From: Acidobacteriota bacterium
GTDB lineage: Bacteria; Acidobacteriota; Terriglobia; Terriglobales; Acidobacteriaceae
Reading direction: 5' to 3'
Assembly: GCA_031296105.1 (NCBI GenBank)
Contig: JARLGJ010000022.1
Location: 1-64,000 of the forward strand
Length of the DNA: 64,000 nt
The translations under genes and the position numbers were made by a program. A model generated the notes under the pieces. The model worked only from the letters and a program-made list of their open reading frames with translations, was not told where the DNA came from and did no database searches. Below, one piece after another: positions 49,413 through 57,720 of the stretch (the stretch's first letter is position 1; each line of letters begins with the position of its first letter).

Positions 49413-51743
49413 GTGAAGTGTTTTTGGAGAAACGTATTCAGGATGAAGGTGGCGTTGCTTGCGGCAGCGCTCTTAACGCCCGTCTTCGCGCTGGCACAGC
49501 ATGGTCAATTGACCGGTGAGGTACGCGACCCGCATCAAGCCGTGGTGGCGGGGATAACCGTAAAGGTGAAGAATACGGCCACCGGAAAAGTGAAGACGTC
49601 GCACGGTAACGCCGCGGGAAAGTTCGTGTTCAACGATCTCGCCGCCGGGGATTACAGTCTTGCGGTGGATGCCGCGGGCTTCAAGCCGGTTCGTATCGAC
49701 CGGGTGACGGTCGCCGAGACCGGCGAGACCACCCAGAACATCGTGCTTGAGCTGGCCGGCACAAAATCGTCGGTTACGGTTAGGGCGCTCTCCCTGAATC
49801 CAGACGTCAAGTCCCAGGAACAGACCTCGCTGCTGGAAATTCCCGCAGGCATTGCGAACGACAATATTGTCTTCACGGCCAAAGATATTGAGGCGCTGCA
49901 TCCGTCCTCGCTGCTGGATGTCCTTCAGACCGTGCCCGGCGTGGAAATCACCGCGCAGGGGCGTCAGCACATGGACTTCATGACCATGCGCGGCGGCAGC
50001 TTCCAGGTGATCATCGATGGCGTCTATCTCTCGCAGGCCGATCGCATTCTCGGTACGGTTCCGGTGGAACTGGTCGAATCGATGACGATTGTGCGCGACT
50101 CGACGGCGCTGACCATCGGTCCCTTGGTCGCCTATCACTCCATCAGCAGCAGCGGCACCGGCGTCTCCAACCAGGGATTTGTCATCATCCGCACCAAGCG
50201 CTCGGCCGCCACCGAGGCTGGCTTTGCTTCCAGCGGCGGCAGTTACGGCACGGCCATGGGGCACGCCTACGTGGGCAGCAAGAGCGGCAAATGGGACTAT
50301 CGCGGGGCCTATACCTACAGCACCACCGCCGGCCGCGACCGCTGGAATATGGCCGCGCGCAACGGATCGGCGATGTTCCACGGCGGCTACGCCAGCGGCA
50401 ACCTGACCATGGATTTTGTTTACTACGGTCTGCGCGGCATGCGTCAGTTCGAATATGGCGAAGTGCTGCTGGCTTCCACCGGCACCTCCTGCACCCCGAA
50501 GGCCGCCGTGGGCGGGCTGTGCGCGACCACCATGAACATGTACAAGGGCGACGGTGATCTTTTTGCCCTGAATGTCGCCAAGCGCTGGAACGATAGCAAT
50601 CGCACCACCCTGCAATATGGCTTTGACCGTTCGATCATCAACGCGGGTATGCTTCCGGTAGCAACCGGATCGAGTAACGAGCAGGACTCCACCGAGGGTT
50701 CCGTGGTCCTCAAACACACTTATATGTTCAAGAAAAATGAACTGACTGGCGGCGGACAGTTCATGAAGTACATTGCGCCTCTGGGCTCGGCGCCCACCAA
50801 CGGCAAGGTCGCCAACCGGCTCGACGATGCAATGTATAGCTGGTTTGTGCAGGACGAGTACCGTTTCCTCGGCGGCAAACTTGTCCTTGACGGCAGCATT
50901 CGCGGGGACAAGCTGCATAGCAGCAATTACAATTCGACCATCAAGGCCAGCAGCGACGTGTGGGGTTCCACCTTCAAGACGATTGCCTTTGGAGCCACCT
51001 ACAAGTTCAATCCCAGGGTGACCACCTCGGCGCGCTACGGGTTGGTGACCACGCCGGCGGCCAGCAACGACGTTTATCAGACCAGTTCCATGACGGCGCC
51101 TTCTACCAATCTGCCAAACCAGACCCAGAACCGCGGCGAGTTGACGACCGAAGTCAAGGTGAACCCGCACTTTGTTCCCAACGTTGCTCTCTACCTTTAC
51201 AGCACGCAGAACGCCACCGCATCGGCTTCCACCTGCACCAACCCCAGCGGCGTCAAGAACCAGTCCTCGTGGCTGAATTCCAACGGCAACGAAATTGATT
51301 GCGTGAGCCTGGCGGGAACGGTGACGACGGCGGGCACGGAAACAGGATTTTCCGGGCGCCTGGTGGGCCCATTCAAATACAAGGCCGGGTATGGCTACAT
51401 CGGCACCGACAATAGGGCGACGAACAAGACGATGTCGCATAACTTCGTCGATGCCAGCCTTGGCTTTGCGGATCGCGGCTACTTCGCGAACTTCAACATG
51501 GTTTACGTCGGACCCAAGTGGTCGGCTTCTTCGCCGAGCACAACGTACTATGGCCTGCTGGCGAACTACACCCGTCTGGATCTGAACGGCGGCTACAACT
51601 TCCATGTCGCCGAGCGGCCCATGACGTTTACCGTCTTTGGCCGCAACCTGAATAACAACCTCTATGCCACGCGTTACGTTACGGGCGCTTATCGCGATCC
51701 GGGCCGTGTGTGGGGCGTGGAGCTGGCGGCCAAAGTATTTTAA
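49413..51743 (+). CDS. TonB-dependent receptor of the metallophore-type cluster
   Basis: 776 residues, outer membrane. GTG 49413 follows AAGGAGAG; a signal peptide (MKVALLAAALLTPVFALAQH) precedes a carboxypeptidase-regulatory-like domain (HGQLTGEVRDPHQAVVAGIT, to about 110), a plug (LLDVLQTVPGVEITAQGRQH, RGGSFQVIIDGVYLSQADR) and a barrel ending NLYATRYVTGAYRDPGRVWG. It is smaller than the receptor at 28474. It starts an operon with FecBCD-like genes, so it should import a metal chelate or cofactor-like compound rather than a polymer. Confidence 0.92.
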   Translation: MKCFWRNVFRMKVALLAAALLTPVFALAQHGQLTGEVRDPHQAVVAGITVKVKNTATGKVKTSHGNAAGKFVFNDLAAGDYSLAVDAAGFKPVRIDRVTVAETGETTQNIVLELAGTKSSVTVRALSLNPDVKSQEQTSLLEIPAGIANDNIVFTAKDIEALHPSSLLDVLQTVPGVEITAQGRQHMDFMTMRGGSFQVIIDGVYLSQADRILGTVPVELVESMTIVRDSTALTIGPLVAYHSISSSGTGVSNQGFVIIRTKRSAATEAGFASSGGSYGTAMGHAYVGSKSGKWDYRGAYTYSTTAGRDRWNMAARNGSAMFHGGYASGNLTMDFVYYGLRGMRQFEYGEVLLASTGTSCTPKAAVGGLCATTMNMYKGDGDLFALNVAKRWNDSNRTTLQYGFDRSIINAGMLPVATGSSNEQDSTEGSVVLKHTYMFKKNELTGGGQFMKYIAPLGSAPTNGKVANRLDDAMYSWFVQDEYRFLGGKLVLDGSIRGDKLHSSNYNSTIKASSDVWGSTFKTIAFGATYKFNPRVTTSARYGLVTTPAASNDVYQTSSMTAPSTNLPNQTQNRGELTTEVKVNPHFVPNVALYLYSTQNATASASTCTNPSGVKNQSSWLNSNGNEIDCVSLAGTVTTAGTETGFSGRLVGPFKYKAGYGYIGTDNRATNKTMSHNFVDASLGFADRGYFANFNMVYVGPKWSASSPSTTYYGLLANYTRLDLNGGYNFHVAERPMTFTVFGRNLNNNLYATRYVTGAYRDPGRVWGVELAAKVF

Positions 51744-51760
51744 GATTGGTCGAGTCACAG

Positions 51761-52387
51761 ATGAACGCAGAAAGCTACAGTGCGATTGCCGGCGAACTCT
51801 TTGCCCCGCTCTACCCGTATTATGCCGGGCAGATCGTGGCCCGGACCGGCATTCGCGCTGGCGCCTGCCTGGACGCGGGCTGCGGCTGCGGCGACCTTGG
51901 CCTGGCCGTGGCTGCCGCGGGCGAGTTCGAGCTTTTCTTCCTCGATCGCTCCGCGGCCATGCTGAGCAAGGCCCGCGAGAGGGTGTGCCAGAGTGGCCGC
52001 CGCTCGGGCGTTACCTTTCTTGAAGCCATGGTCGAGAGCATTCCCATGCCCGAGGCCAGCTTCGATCTCGTCGTCAGCCGCGGCTCGGTGCCTTTCTGGG
52101 AGAACCTTGCGGATGCGTTTGGCGAGATTTTCCGCGTGCTTAAACCCGGCGGCCATGCCTACATTGGCGGCGGACTCGGCACCCGGGAGATGCGCGAAAA
52201 GATTCAGCAGGCAATGCGCGAGCGCGCCGCCGGGCGCGGAACGGAAGAGATGGGAAAGATTCCGCAACGCACCATGGGAGAGTACGAGGACGCGTTGCGC
52301 CGCGCGGGGATTTTGCATGGAAACGTGGAGCGGAGCGACGAGGGAACCTGGATTCGCTTCACCAAACCACCCGCCGGAGTGGAGTAG
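51761..52387 (+). CDS. Class I SAM-dependent methyltransferase of the metallophore-type cluster
   Basis: 208 residues, cytosolic. Motif I is Cys-rich and slightly unusual (ACLDAGCGCGDLGLAVAAAG), followed by LFFLDRSAAMLSKARERV, SIPMPEASFDLVVSRGSV and FRVLKPGGHAYIGGGLG. It resembles UbiE/methyltransf_11 enzymes. It lies 17 bp after the receptor and 27 bp before the binding-protein gene, so it is part of the operon. It may modify the imported or a self-made chelator. The role is inferred from position only. Confidence 0.85.
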   Translation: MNAESYSAIAGELFAPLYPYYAGQIVARTGIRAGACLDAGCGCGDLGLAVAAAGEFELFFLDRSAAMLSKARERVCQSGRRSGVTFLEAMVESIPMPEASFDLVVSRGSVPFWENLADAFGEIFRVLKPGGHAYIGGGLGTREMREKIQQAMRERAAGRGTEEMGKIPQRTMGEYEDALRRAGILHGNVERSDEGTWIRFTKPPAGVE

Positions 52388-52414
52388 CGCTCCCGCGGCC
52401 GAGAGGACTAAATC

Positions 52415-53431
52415 ATGAAGAAGATTGCTGCCGTTCTTATGCTGCTGGCGGCGCTGCTTGCACAGGCGAGCGCCCGCGAGATTACGGACATGGCGGGCCG
52501 CAAGGTCACCATCCCCAACGATCTTAAAAAAGTTTACGCACCCTCTCCCTACGGGGCGTACATGATGTACGCAATTGCTCCCGACCTGATGAGCGGCCTG
52601 GTGTTTCTTCCCAAGGAGAGCGACAAAAAGTTCCTGCCCAAGGCGTTGCTGAATTTGCCGGTCATCGGTGGCGGCCCGGGACTGACCGCCAACCCGGAGA
52701 TGTATGTGAAGACCGGCACGCAGTTGCTTGTCATTTGGCGCGCCGAGCCCCGGCCCATTGACGAACGCACCACGGCAACGCTGGATAAACTCAACATTCC
52801 TTATGTCATCGTCGATGCCACCACACTCGCCGACTACCCCAAGGCCATCCGCTTTCTGGGCGCGCTGACGCATCGCGAAGCGCACGCCGAGAAGATGGCC
52901 CAGGCGGCGGAGAAAATTCTCGCCGACACCCAGGCCGCGGTTGCCAAGGTTCCGCCCAACCAGAGGCCCAGAGTCTATTACGCCGAGGGCGTGGATGGAC
53001 TGAGCACCGAGTGCAACGATTCCATCCACGTGCAACTGCTCACCCTGGCTGGCGATCTTGATGTTCACCGCTGCCACACGGCCAGCCACATGGGCATGGA
53101 GAAGATCTCGCTGGAACAGGTGATGCTGTACCAGCCCGATGTGATTCTGGCGCAGGAAAGCATGTTCACCGCCAAGGTGTACAGTGACCCGGCCTGGGCG
53201 CAGGTCAAGGCGGTCCGGGAGCACCATGTGTACCTGATTCCGCGCCTGCCGCTCAACTGGTTTGACCGTCCGCCCTCGTTCATGCGCTTCGCCGGTCTGG
53301 AGTGGCTCACCAACAAACTCTACCCAAGGCAATATCCCATCGACATCCACAAAGAGACGCAGAAGTTCTATTCAACATTCCTGGGAGTCAAGTTGAGCGA
53401 CCAGGACGTTGCGGAGATTCTTGGCCAATGA
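52415..53431 (+). CDS. Periplasmic substrate-binding protein of an iron-complex/cobalamin-type ABC transporter
   Basis: 338 residues. Signal peptide MKKIAAVLMLLAALLAQASA, then the helical-backbone binding fold (PF01497 type): REITDMAGRKVTIPNDLKKV at the start, GTQLLVIWRAEP, SLEQVMLYQPDVILAQESMF and AVREHHVYLIP. It captures the chelate passed by the TonB receptor. Its stop overlaps the permease ATG (ATGA). Substrate class only (siderophore, corrinoid or other metal chelate) can be stated. Confidence 0.9.
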   Translation: MKKIAAVLMLLAALLAQASAREITDMAGRKVTIPNDLKKVYAPSPYGAYMMYAIAPDLMSGLVFLPKESDKKFLPKALLNLPVIGGGPGLTANPEMYVKTGTQLLVIWRAEPRPIDERTTATLDKLNIPYVIVDATTLADYPKAIRFLGALTHREAHAEKMAQAAEKILADTQAAVAKVPPNQRPRVYYAEGVDGLSTECNDSIHVQLLTLAGDLDVHRCHTASHMGMEKISLEQVMLYQPDVILAQESMFTAKVYSDPAWAQVKAVREHHVYLIPRLPLNWFDRPPSFMRFAGLEWLTNKLYPRQYPIDIHKETQKFYSTFLGVKLSDQDVAEILGQ

Positions 53432-54537
53432 GCGTTCCTGAAGTTGCCTTACCGGACCGCCCGCACCAGGCCGCCGAGGCGAGTTCCCCGGCGGCGGCCG
53501 TGGGCAGCCGTCTGCTGCACATAGCGCGCGGCGCGGCCCCACTGCTGGGCAGCGCGCTGCTGCTGGCGGCAACCATGCTCGTCTCGCTGTCGCTGGGGAA
53601 ATACAAAGTATCGCTGCGGGAGATCGCGCTCTACTTCTGGCAACGCTGGGTGGGCGGCAACGCCATCGCCGCCGATCGCATGGCGCTGCTCAATGGCGTA
53701 CTCATGGAAATCCGTTTGCCGCGCATTCTGGCGGCGGCCTTGGTTGGTTCGGCGCTATCGGCTTCGGGTGCATCCTTTCAGGCCATGTTCGTTAATCCGC
53801 TGGTTTCGCCCAGTTTGCTGGGAGTGCTGGCCGGGGCATCGTTTGGCGCGGCGCTGGGCATCGTGTATCTGAAGACCTGGTTTGCCGTAGAAGTTGCTAC
53901 CTTTATTGGTGGACTGGCGGCGGTCATGCTTGCCGTCGGCATTGCCAGCATTTACCGCAACAACTCAACCATTATGCTGGTGCTGGGCGGCATCATCAGC
54001 GGTGCGCTGTTTACCTCCCTGCTCTCGCTCGTTAAATATCTCTCCGACCCCTTCAACCAGTTGCCCACCATCGTGAGCTGGCTGATGGGAAGCCTGACGC
54101 TCACGGACCGCTCGATGCTGGGCAAGGTAAGCATTCCGATCCTCGGCGGCCTGTTGCTGCTGCTGTTGCTCTCGCGCCATTTGAATGTGTTGAGCATGGG
54201 CGACGAGGAAGCGCACGCGCTGGGCGTCAACGTGCGCGCGGTGCGTCTGCTGGTCATCTTCGCGGCCACGGTTGTCAGCGCTCTCACCGTGGTCATCGCC
54301 GGAACCATCGGCTGGGTAGGACTGATCGTTCCTCACTTTACCCGCATGATTACCGGGCCGGATAACACGCGGCTGATTCCGGCAAGCATGCTGATCGGCG
54401 CGGCTTACCTGATTGTGGTCGATTCCATCGCGCGGCTGGCGTTCACCTTCGAACTGCCCATCGGCATCGTTACCGCCTTGGTCGGCATTCCGTGCTTTGC
54501 CGTGGTGCTGCGCAACGCGCGCAAGGGGTGGAACTGA
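53428..54537 (+). CDS. FecCD/BtuC-type ABC permease
   Basis: 369 residues, about ten membrane segments. FecCD signature regions: EIRLPRILAAALVGSALSAS, QAMFVNPLVSPSLLGVLAGA, the coupling loop DEEAHALGVNVRAVRLLV, and VVIAGTIGWVGLIVPHFTRM. A Pro/Ala-rich 30-residue N-terminal extension is unusual. It works as a homodimer with the ATPase that overlaps by one base. ATG 53428 is chosen by the ATGA overlap. Confidence 0.93.
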   Translation: MSVPEVALPDRPHQAAEASSPAAAVGSRLLHIARGAAPLLGSALLLAATMLVSLSLGKYKVSLREIALYFWQRWVGGNAIAADRMALLNGVLMEIRLPRILAAALVGSALSASGASFQAMFVNPLVSPSLLGVLAGASFGAALGIVYLKTWFAVEVATFIGGLAAVMLAVGIASIYRNNSTIMLVLGGIISGALFTSLLSLVKYLSDPFNQLPTIVSWLMGSLTLTDRSMLGKVSIPILGGLLLLLLLSRHLNVLSMGDEEAHALGVNVRAVRLLVIFAATVVSALTVVIAGTIGWVGLIVPHFTRMITGPDNTRLIPASMLIGAAYLIVVDSIARLAFTFELPIGIVTALVGIPCFAVVLRNARKGWN

Positions 54538-55325
54538 TGGCGCTGCTCGAAATCGAGTCGCTTGAGTTCGGCTACACACGGCAGCCAGTCATCGAGAATC
54601 TGAGCCTTTCCTTCGCGGCCGGCTCGGCCACCGCGATTCTGGGGCCCAATGGCAGCGGCAAGAGTACGCTGCTCAAGCTCCTGCTCGGCCTGCTGCGTCC
54701 GCGCAAGGGAACGATCTGGCTGGACGGGATGGCGCTGCCTTCAATTCCACTTCGCCAACTGGCACGGAAGGTTGCCTACGTGCCGCAGGTGCATCGCGAG
54801 GCTTTTGGTTATTCGGTCTTCGACGTGGCGCTGATGGGACGAATGCCGCATAGCTCGCTCTTTTCCCGCTACAGCGAGAAGGACCGTGACGCCGTGCGCG
54901 AGGCCCTCGAGCGGATGGAGATCTCTCACCTTGCCGCGCGCCCCTACACGCAGATCAGCGGCGGAGAGCGGCAGTTGACGCTGATTGCGCGCGCCCTGGC
55001 GCAGGGGGCCGGAGTGTTTGTAATGGACGAGCCCACCAACAGCCTGGACTACGGCAACCAGGTTCGCTTGCTGGAGCGCATCGGCAACCTCTCCGCCGAT
55101 GGCTTCACCTTCATCTTCACCACGCATCATCCCGACCATGCGATGGCCATTGCCGACCGAGTTGTTATGATGCAGAAAGGCCGCATTGTGCGCGACGGAG
55201 CGCCGGAGGCCGTGATTGGGCCGGAGACGCTTGCCTCTCTGTATGGGCTGCCGCCGGGCCTGTTCGCGCAGGATGCGGGCAGGCATGGATCGGTTCCCAG
55301 GCTGCGGCGCGCCGCCACGCTCTAA
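54537..55325 (+). CDS. FepC/BtuD-type ABC ATPase
   Basis: 262 residues. Walker A LGPNGSGKSTLLKLLLGLLR, signature ISGGERQLTLIARALAQGA, Walker B VFVMDEPTNSLDYGNQV and the switch His in FTTHHPDHAM. It powers the FecCD-like permease. The start codon overlaps the permease stop. The next gene follows after 48 bp with its own strong ribosome binding site. Confidence 0.95.
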   Translation: MALLEIESLEFGYTRQPVIENLSLSFAAGSATAILGPNGSGKSTLLKLLLGLLRPRKGTIWLDGMALPSIPLRQLARKVAYVPQVHREAFGYSVFDVALMGRMPHSSLFSRYSEKDRDAVREALERMEISHLAARPYTQISGGERQLTLIARALAQGAGVFVMDEPTNSLDYGNQVRLLERIGNLSADGFTFIFTTHHPDHAMAIADRVVMMQKGRIVRDGAPEAVIGPETLASLYGLPPGLFAQDAGRHGSVPRLRRAATL

Positions 55326-55373
55326 ATACCTCGCACATTCGGACGGCGCAGGAAACTGCGCCGTGGAGGATCT

Positions 55374-55880
55374 ATGGAAAGACCGGCTCGGGAACACGAA
55401 AAAGTTTTCGGACAGCAGTGGATGACCCATGAAATCACCGTCAGTGGCGAGGTGAATCACCCGCTCACGCTCACCGCGGACGATCTTCGCGGCATGGAGA
55501 TGACCGAGGTGAATAACGTCGGACTCATCTGCGGCAGCGGGCGCCACGATGGCATTGTGAAAAGTTACCGCGGCGTGCGTCTTACGGCGGTGCTGGAGCG
55601 GGCCGAGGTGAAGATGAAGTTTCATGACTCGCCCAACTACCTTTATGTCACGGTGGTTTCCAGCGACCACCACTGGGCCATCTTTTCCTACCAGGAACTG
55701 TTCAACAGCGCGGTTGGCGAGCAGGCGGTTGTGATCGTCGAGCGCGACGGCCAGCCGCTGGACGAGAAGGAAGGCGAGATCGCGTTTATCTCCGCCAACG
55801 ACGTGCGTCCCGGGCCGCGCCGCTTGCGCTACCTGTCGCACATCCAGGTGCACGAACACCAGTTGGAGAACGGAGAATGA
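55374..55880 (+). CDS. Small molybdopterin-binding-fold (sulfite-oxidase-like) protein
   Basis: 168 residues, no signal peptide. It matches the oxidoreductase molybdopterin-binding fold: ITVSGEVNHPLTLTADDLRG, VGLICGSGRHDGIVKSYRGV with a Cys at the Mo-ligand place, LYVTVVSSDHHWAIFSYQEL and RLRYLSHIQVHEHQ. It is half the size of a complete sulfite oxidase domain and lacks the dimerisation domain. ATG 55374 has GGAGG 4 bp upstream. In this cluster it may handle or sense molybdopterin or metal rather than be a full enzyme. Not MsrP: too short, no Tat signal. Confidence 0.75.
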   Translation: MERPAREHEKVFGQQWMTHEITVSGEVNHPLTLTADDLRGMEMTEVNNVGLICGSGRHDGIVKSYRGVRLTAVLERAEVKMKFHDSPNYLYVTVVSSDHHWAIFSYQELFNSAVGEQAVVIVERDGQPLDEKEGEIAFISANDVRPGPRRLRYLSHIQVHEHQLENGE

Positions 55881-56722
55881 CTGCGCCCGCGCCGGCCGGC
55901 ATCCTCGACGAAGCCGCGGAACAGCTCTCGAAGCTCCACGGCGATGCCATTGAAAAGCTCGCCGTCGAGCAGGCCGTTGTCGGCGTCTTCTTCACCGGGG
56001 TTCGTTTCTCGGATGGCAGCACAGGAGTCGCCTACACGCCGCCGGAAATGATTCAGCGCGCCAGCACGCGCATCCTCGGCGACCGCCCGCGCTCTTACCG
56101 GGGCAGGACGGCCGCCCAGATGATCTCCTCTTCGCTCGACGGCCATTTTGCGCCTGTCGTGCGGCTGGCGGCGCTCAACGCGCTCTCGGCGGAGTATCTG
56201 GCGCGCGCCGCTGGCGAGCACGCCCCCGCCAACGATCTAAGCAACATGCCGAAGCTCTTTACCGGACGCCGCGTCTGCATGGTGGGAGCCATTGTTCCCT
56301 TGCTCAAAAAAATCTCGCAGCTCGGCGCGGCGCAGATCGCCATTATCGACCGCAAAAAGGAGACCGAAGCGGAAGCCGGGTTAGGCAGCTTCGTCCCGTT
56401 GGAACAGACTGCCCAGGTGCTGTCGGAATGCCAGACCGCGGTGCTCACCGGCGCAACCATTGCCAACGGAAGCATTGAGGAGCTGCTCGGCTATATTCCC
56501 GCCGATGCCGCCATTGCCGTGGTGGGGCCGACGGCAGGCTTTGTCCCCGAGCCGCTCTTCCGGCGCGGCGTGGCCGTCGTGGGCACGGTCACCATTACGG
56601 ATGGCATCCGCGCCATGGAGATCATCTCCGAAGGCGGCGGGGCGCTGGAGCTTTTCCGCCACAGCGCGCGTAAAGTGAATCTTGTGAATCAACCAAGGCT
56701 GGCGGCGCTGGGTTTATGCTGA
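55877..56722 (+). CDS. DUF4213/DUF364 protein, putative heavy-metal chelation type
   Basis: 281 residues. The N-terminal DUF4213-like part (AVVGVFFTGVRFSDGSTGVA, to about 80) is joined to the DUF364 Rossmann-like part (KLFTGRRVCMVGAIVPLLKK, AVLTGATIANGSIEELLGYI, VVGPTAGFVPEPLFRRGVAV). Families of this type are annotated as putative heavy-metal chelators and are often next to FecBCD transporters and FmdE. The start overlaps the previous stop (ATGA). The exact function is unknown. Confidence 0.87.
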   Translation: MTAPAPAGILDEAAEQLSKLHGDAIEKLAVEQAVVGVFFTGVRFSDGSTGVAYTPPEMIQRASTRILGDRPRSYRGRTAAQMISSSLDGHFAPVVRLAALNALSAEYLARAAGEHAPANDLSNMPKLFTGRRVCMVGAIVPLLKKISQLGAAQIAIIDRKKETEAEAGLGSFVPLEQTAQVLSECQTAVLTGATIANGSIEELLGYIPADAAIAVVGPTAGFVPEPLFRRGVAVVGTVTITDGIRAMEIISEGGGALELFRHSARKVNLVNQPRLAALGLC

Positions 56723-56737
56723 AAGCCGATCTTAGAG

Positions 56738-57310
56738 GTGAATGAATTGGAAACACTCGACTACACCAGTTATGACGCCATGCTGAAAGTGGCTGGCGAA
56801 TTTCATGGCCACGTTTGCGCGGGCATCTGTATTGGAACGCGCATGGCCATCGCCGGCATGAAGAAGGTTGGCATCTCCGATCCCCGGGGCGCCGACCGCA
56901 AGAAGCTCATCGTCTTTGTTGAAATTGATCGCTGCGCCACCGACGCCATCATGGCCATTACCGGATGCAGTCCGGGGCGCCGCAGCATGAAGATCTTCGA
57001 CTACGGCAAAATGGCCGCCACCTTCCATAACCTCGAAACCGGCAAGTCGGTTCGCCTGGTTGCCAGGAGAAAACAGAATGGCCAGCCTACCGAACCGGAG
57101 GAGTGGGGCCGCTTGAATGAGGAGGAGATCTTCTCGGTGCAGGACGTGCGGGTGTTCCTTGCTCCCGAAGACCTTCCCGGCAAACCTCTGCGCCGTCGCG
57201 ACTGTGCGCGCTGCGGCGGCAGCATAATGGATGGCCGCGAAGTTGAGGCGAACGGCGAATGCCTCTGCCGCCCGTGCGCCGCGGGCAAGGACTACTACCA
57301 GCCGGCGTAA
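56738..57310 (+). CDS. FmdE-family protein with C-terminal zinc finger
   Basis: 190 residues. The FmdE domain has the H-x-C pair GEFHGHVCAGICIGTRMA, EIDRCATDAIMAITGCSPGR and KIFDYGKMAATFHN; a treble-clef-like zinc finger ends it (CARCGGSIMDGREVEANGE then CRPCA). FmdE was named from formylmethanofuran dehydrogenase, a Mo/W enzyme, but most members occur in bacteria next to molybdoenzyme or metal-uptake genes, so a metal-handling role is plausible. Start GTG 56738 or TTG 56747; AGAGG lies at better distance for the latter. Last gene of the cluster. Confidence 0.88.
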   Translation: MNELETLDYTSYDAMLKVAGEFHGHVCAGICIGTRMAIAGMKKVGISDPRGADRKKLIVFVEIDRCATDAIMAITGCSPGRRSMKIFDYGKMAATFHNLETGKSVRLVARRKQNGQPTEPEEWGRLNEEEIFSVQDVRVFLAPEDLPGKPLRRRDCARCGGSIMDGREVEANGECLCRPCAAGKDYYQPA

Positions 57311-57364
57311 GCACAAGGATGATCCGTCTGTGGCGCGAGAGTGTGTTGCTACCCATGTCTGGCC

Positions 57365-57392
57365 CTGCCTCCGGGTCAGACGTGGGAGGCAG
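57365..57392 (+). terminator. Stem-loop after the metallophore-type cluster
   Basis: CTGCCTCC and GGAGGCAG form a perfect 8-bp stem with a 12-nt loop, 55 bp after the FmdE stop. There is no T run. The rest of 57311-57533 is unremarkable. Confidence 0.5.
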
Positions 57393-57533
57393 GCTATATG
57401 CCTCGTGAGTCATGTTCCAAAAGTTGCGATGGACCCGTTACACCTACATCTGCCCCAAGACGGCAGACATAAGGGCGCAACTCCGCCGCAGCCCTTTACG
57501 AGCTTGATCCGGCAATCAGAGTTGGAAGAGTTT

Positions 57534-57621
57534 TGGTGCCGGGAGGGGGAATCGAACCCCCACGACCCGAAGGCCGGCAGATTTTGAGTCTGCTGCGTCT
57601 GCCAGTTCCGCCATCCCGGCA
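57534..57621 (-). tRNA. tRNA-Leu (CAA), CCA encoded
   Basis: The minus strand folds as a class II tRNA: acceptor GCCGGGA/TCCCGGC, D arm GCGGAACTGGCAGACGC, anticodon stem GCAGA/TCTGC with loop CTCAAAA (anticodon CAA), a long variable arm with GGCC-TTCGGGTC, T arm GGGGGTTCGATTCCCCC, then ACCA. It borders the right end of the metallophore-type cluster. Confidence 0.93.
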
Positions 57622-57720
57622 AGGGAAGTGGTATTCAGAATTTAACACACCGCGCGGGGTCGGCCAAAATCGCCATCTGTGAATTCCACTCCGCCCGCGC
57701 CGCCGTATTACACTCGCCCT

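Noticed and set aside
49473-51758. 761-codon minus-strand open frame antisense to the TonB receptor
   Set aside because: Composition is typical of an antisense shadow; the plus strand has signal peptide, plug and barrel.
52415-55325. Plain BtuBFCD vitamin B12 transporter annotation
   Set aside because: The transporter type fits, but no cobalamin riboswitch was seen at 48504-49412 and the operon continues into DUF364 and FmdE genes, which suits metal-chelate handling better. B12 is not excluded.
55374-55880. MsrP, the missing partner of MsrQ
   Set aside because: Only 168 residues, no Tat signal, and embedded in the FecBCD-DUF364-FmdE operon 48 kb away.
37000-57621. Integrative element with defined attachment sites
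   Set aside because: No integrase and no second copy of the tRNA-Leu 3' end were found in the window; only the tRNA position hints at an island.
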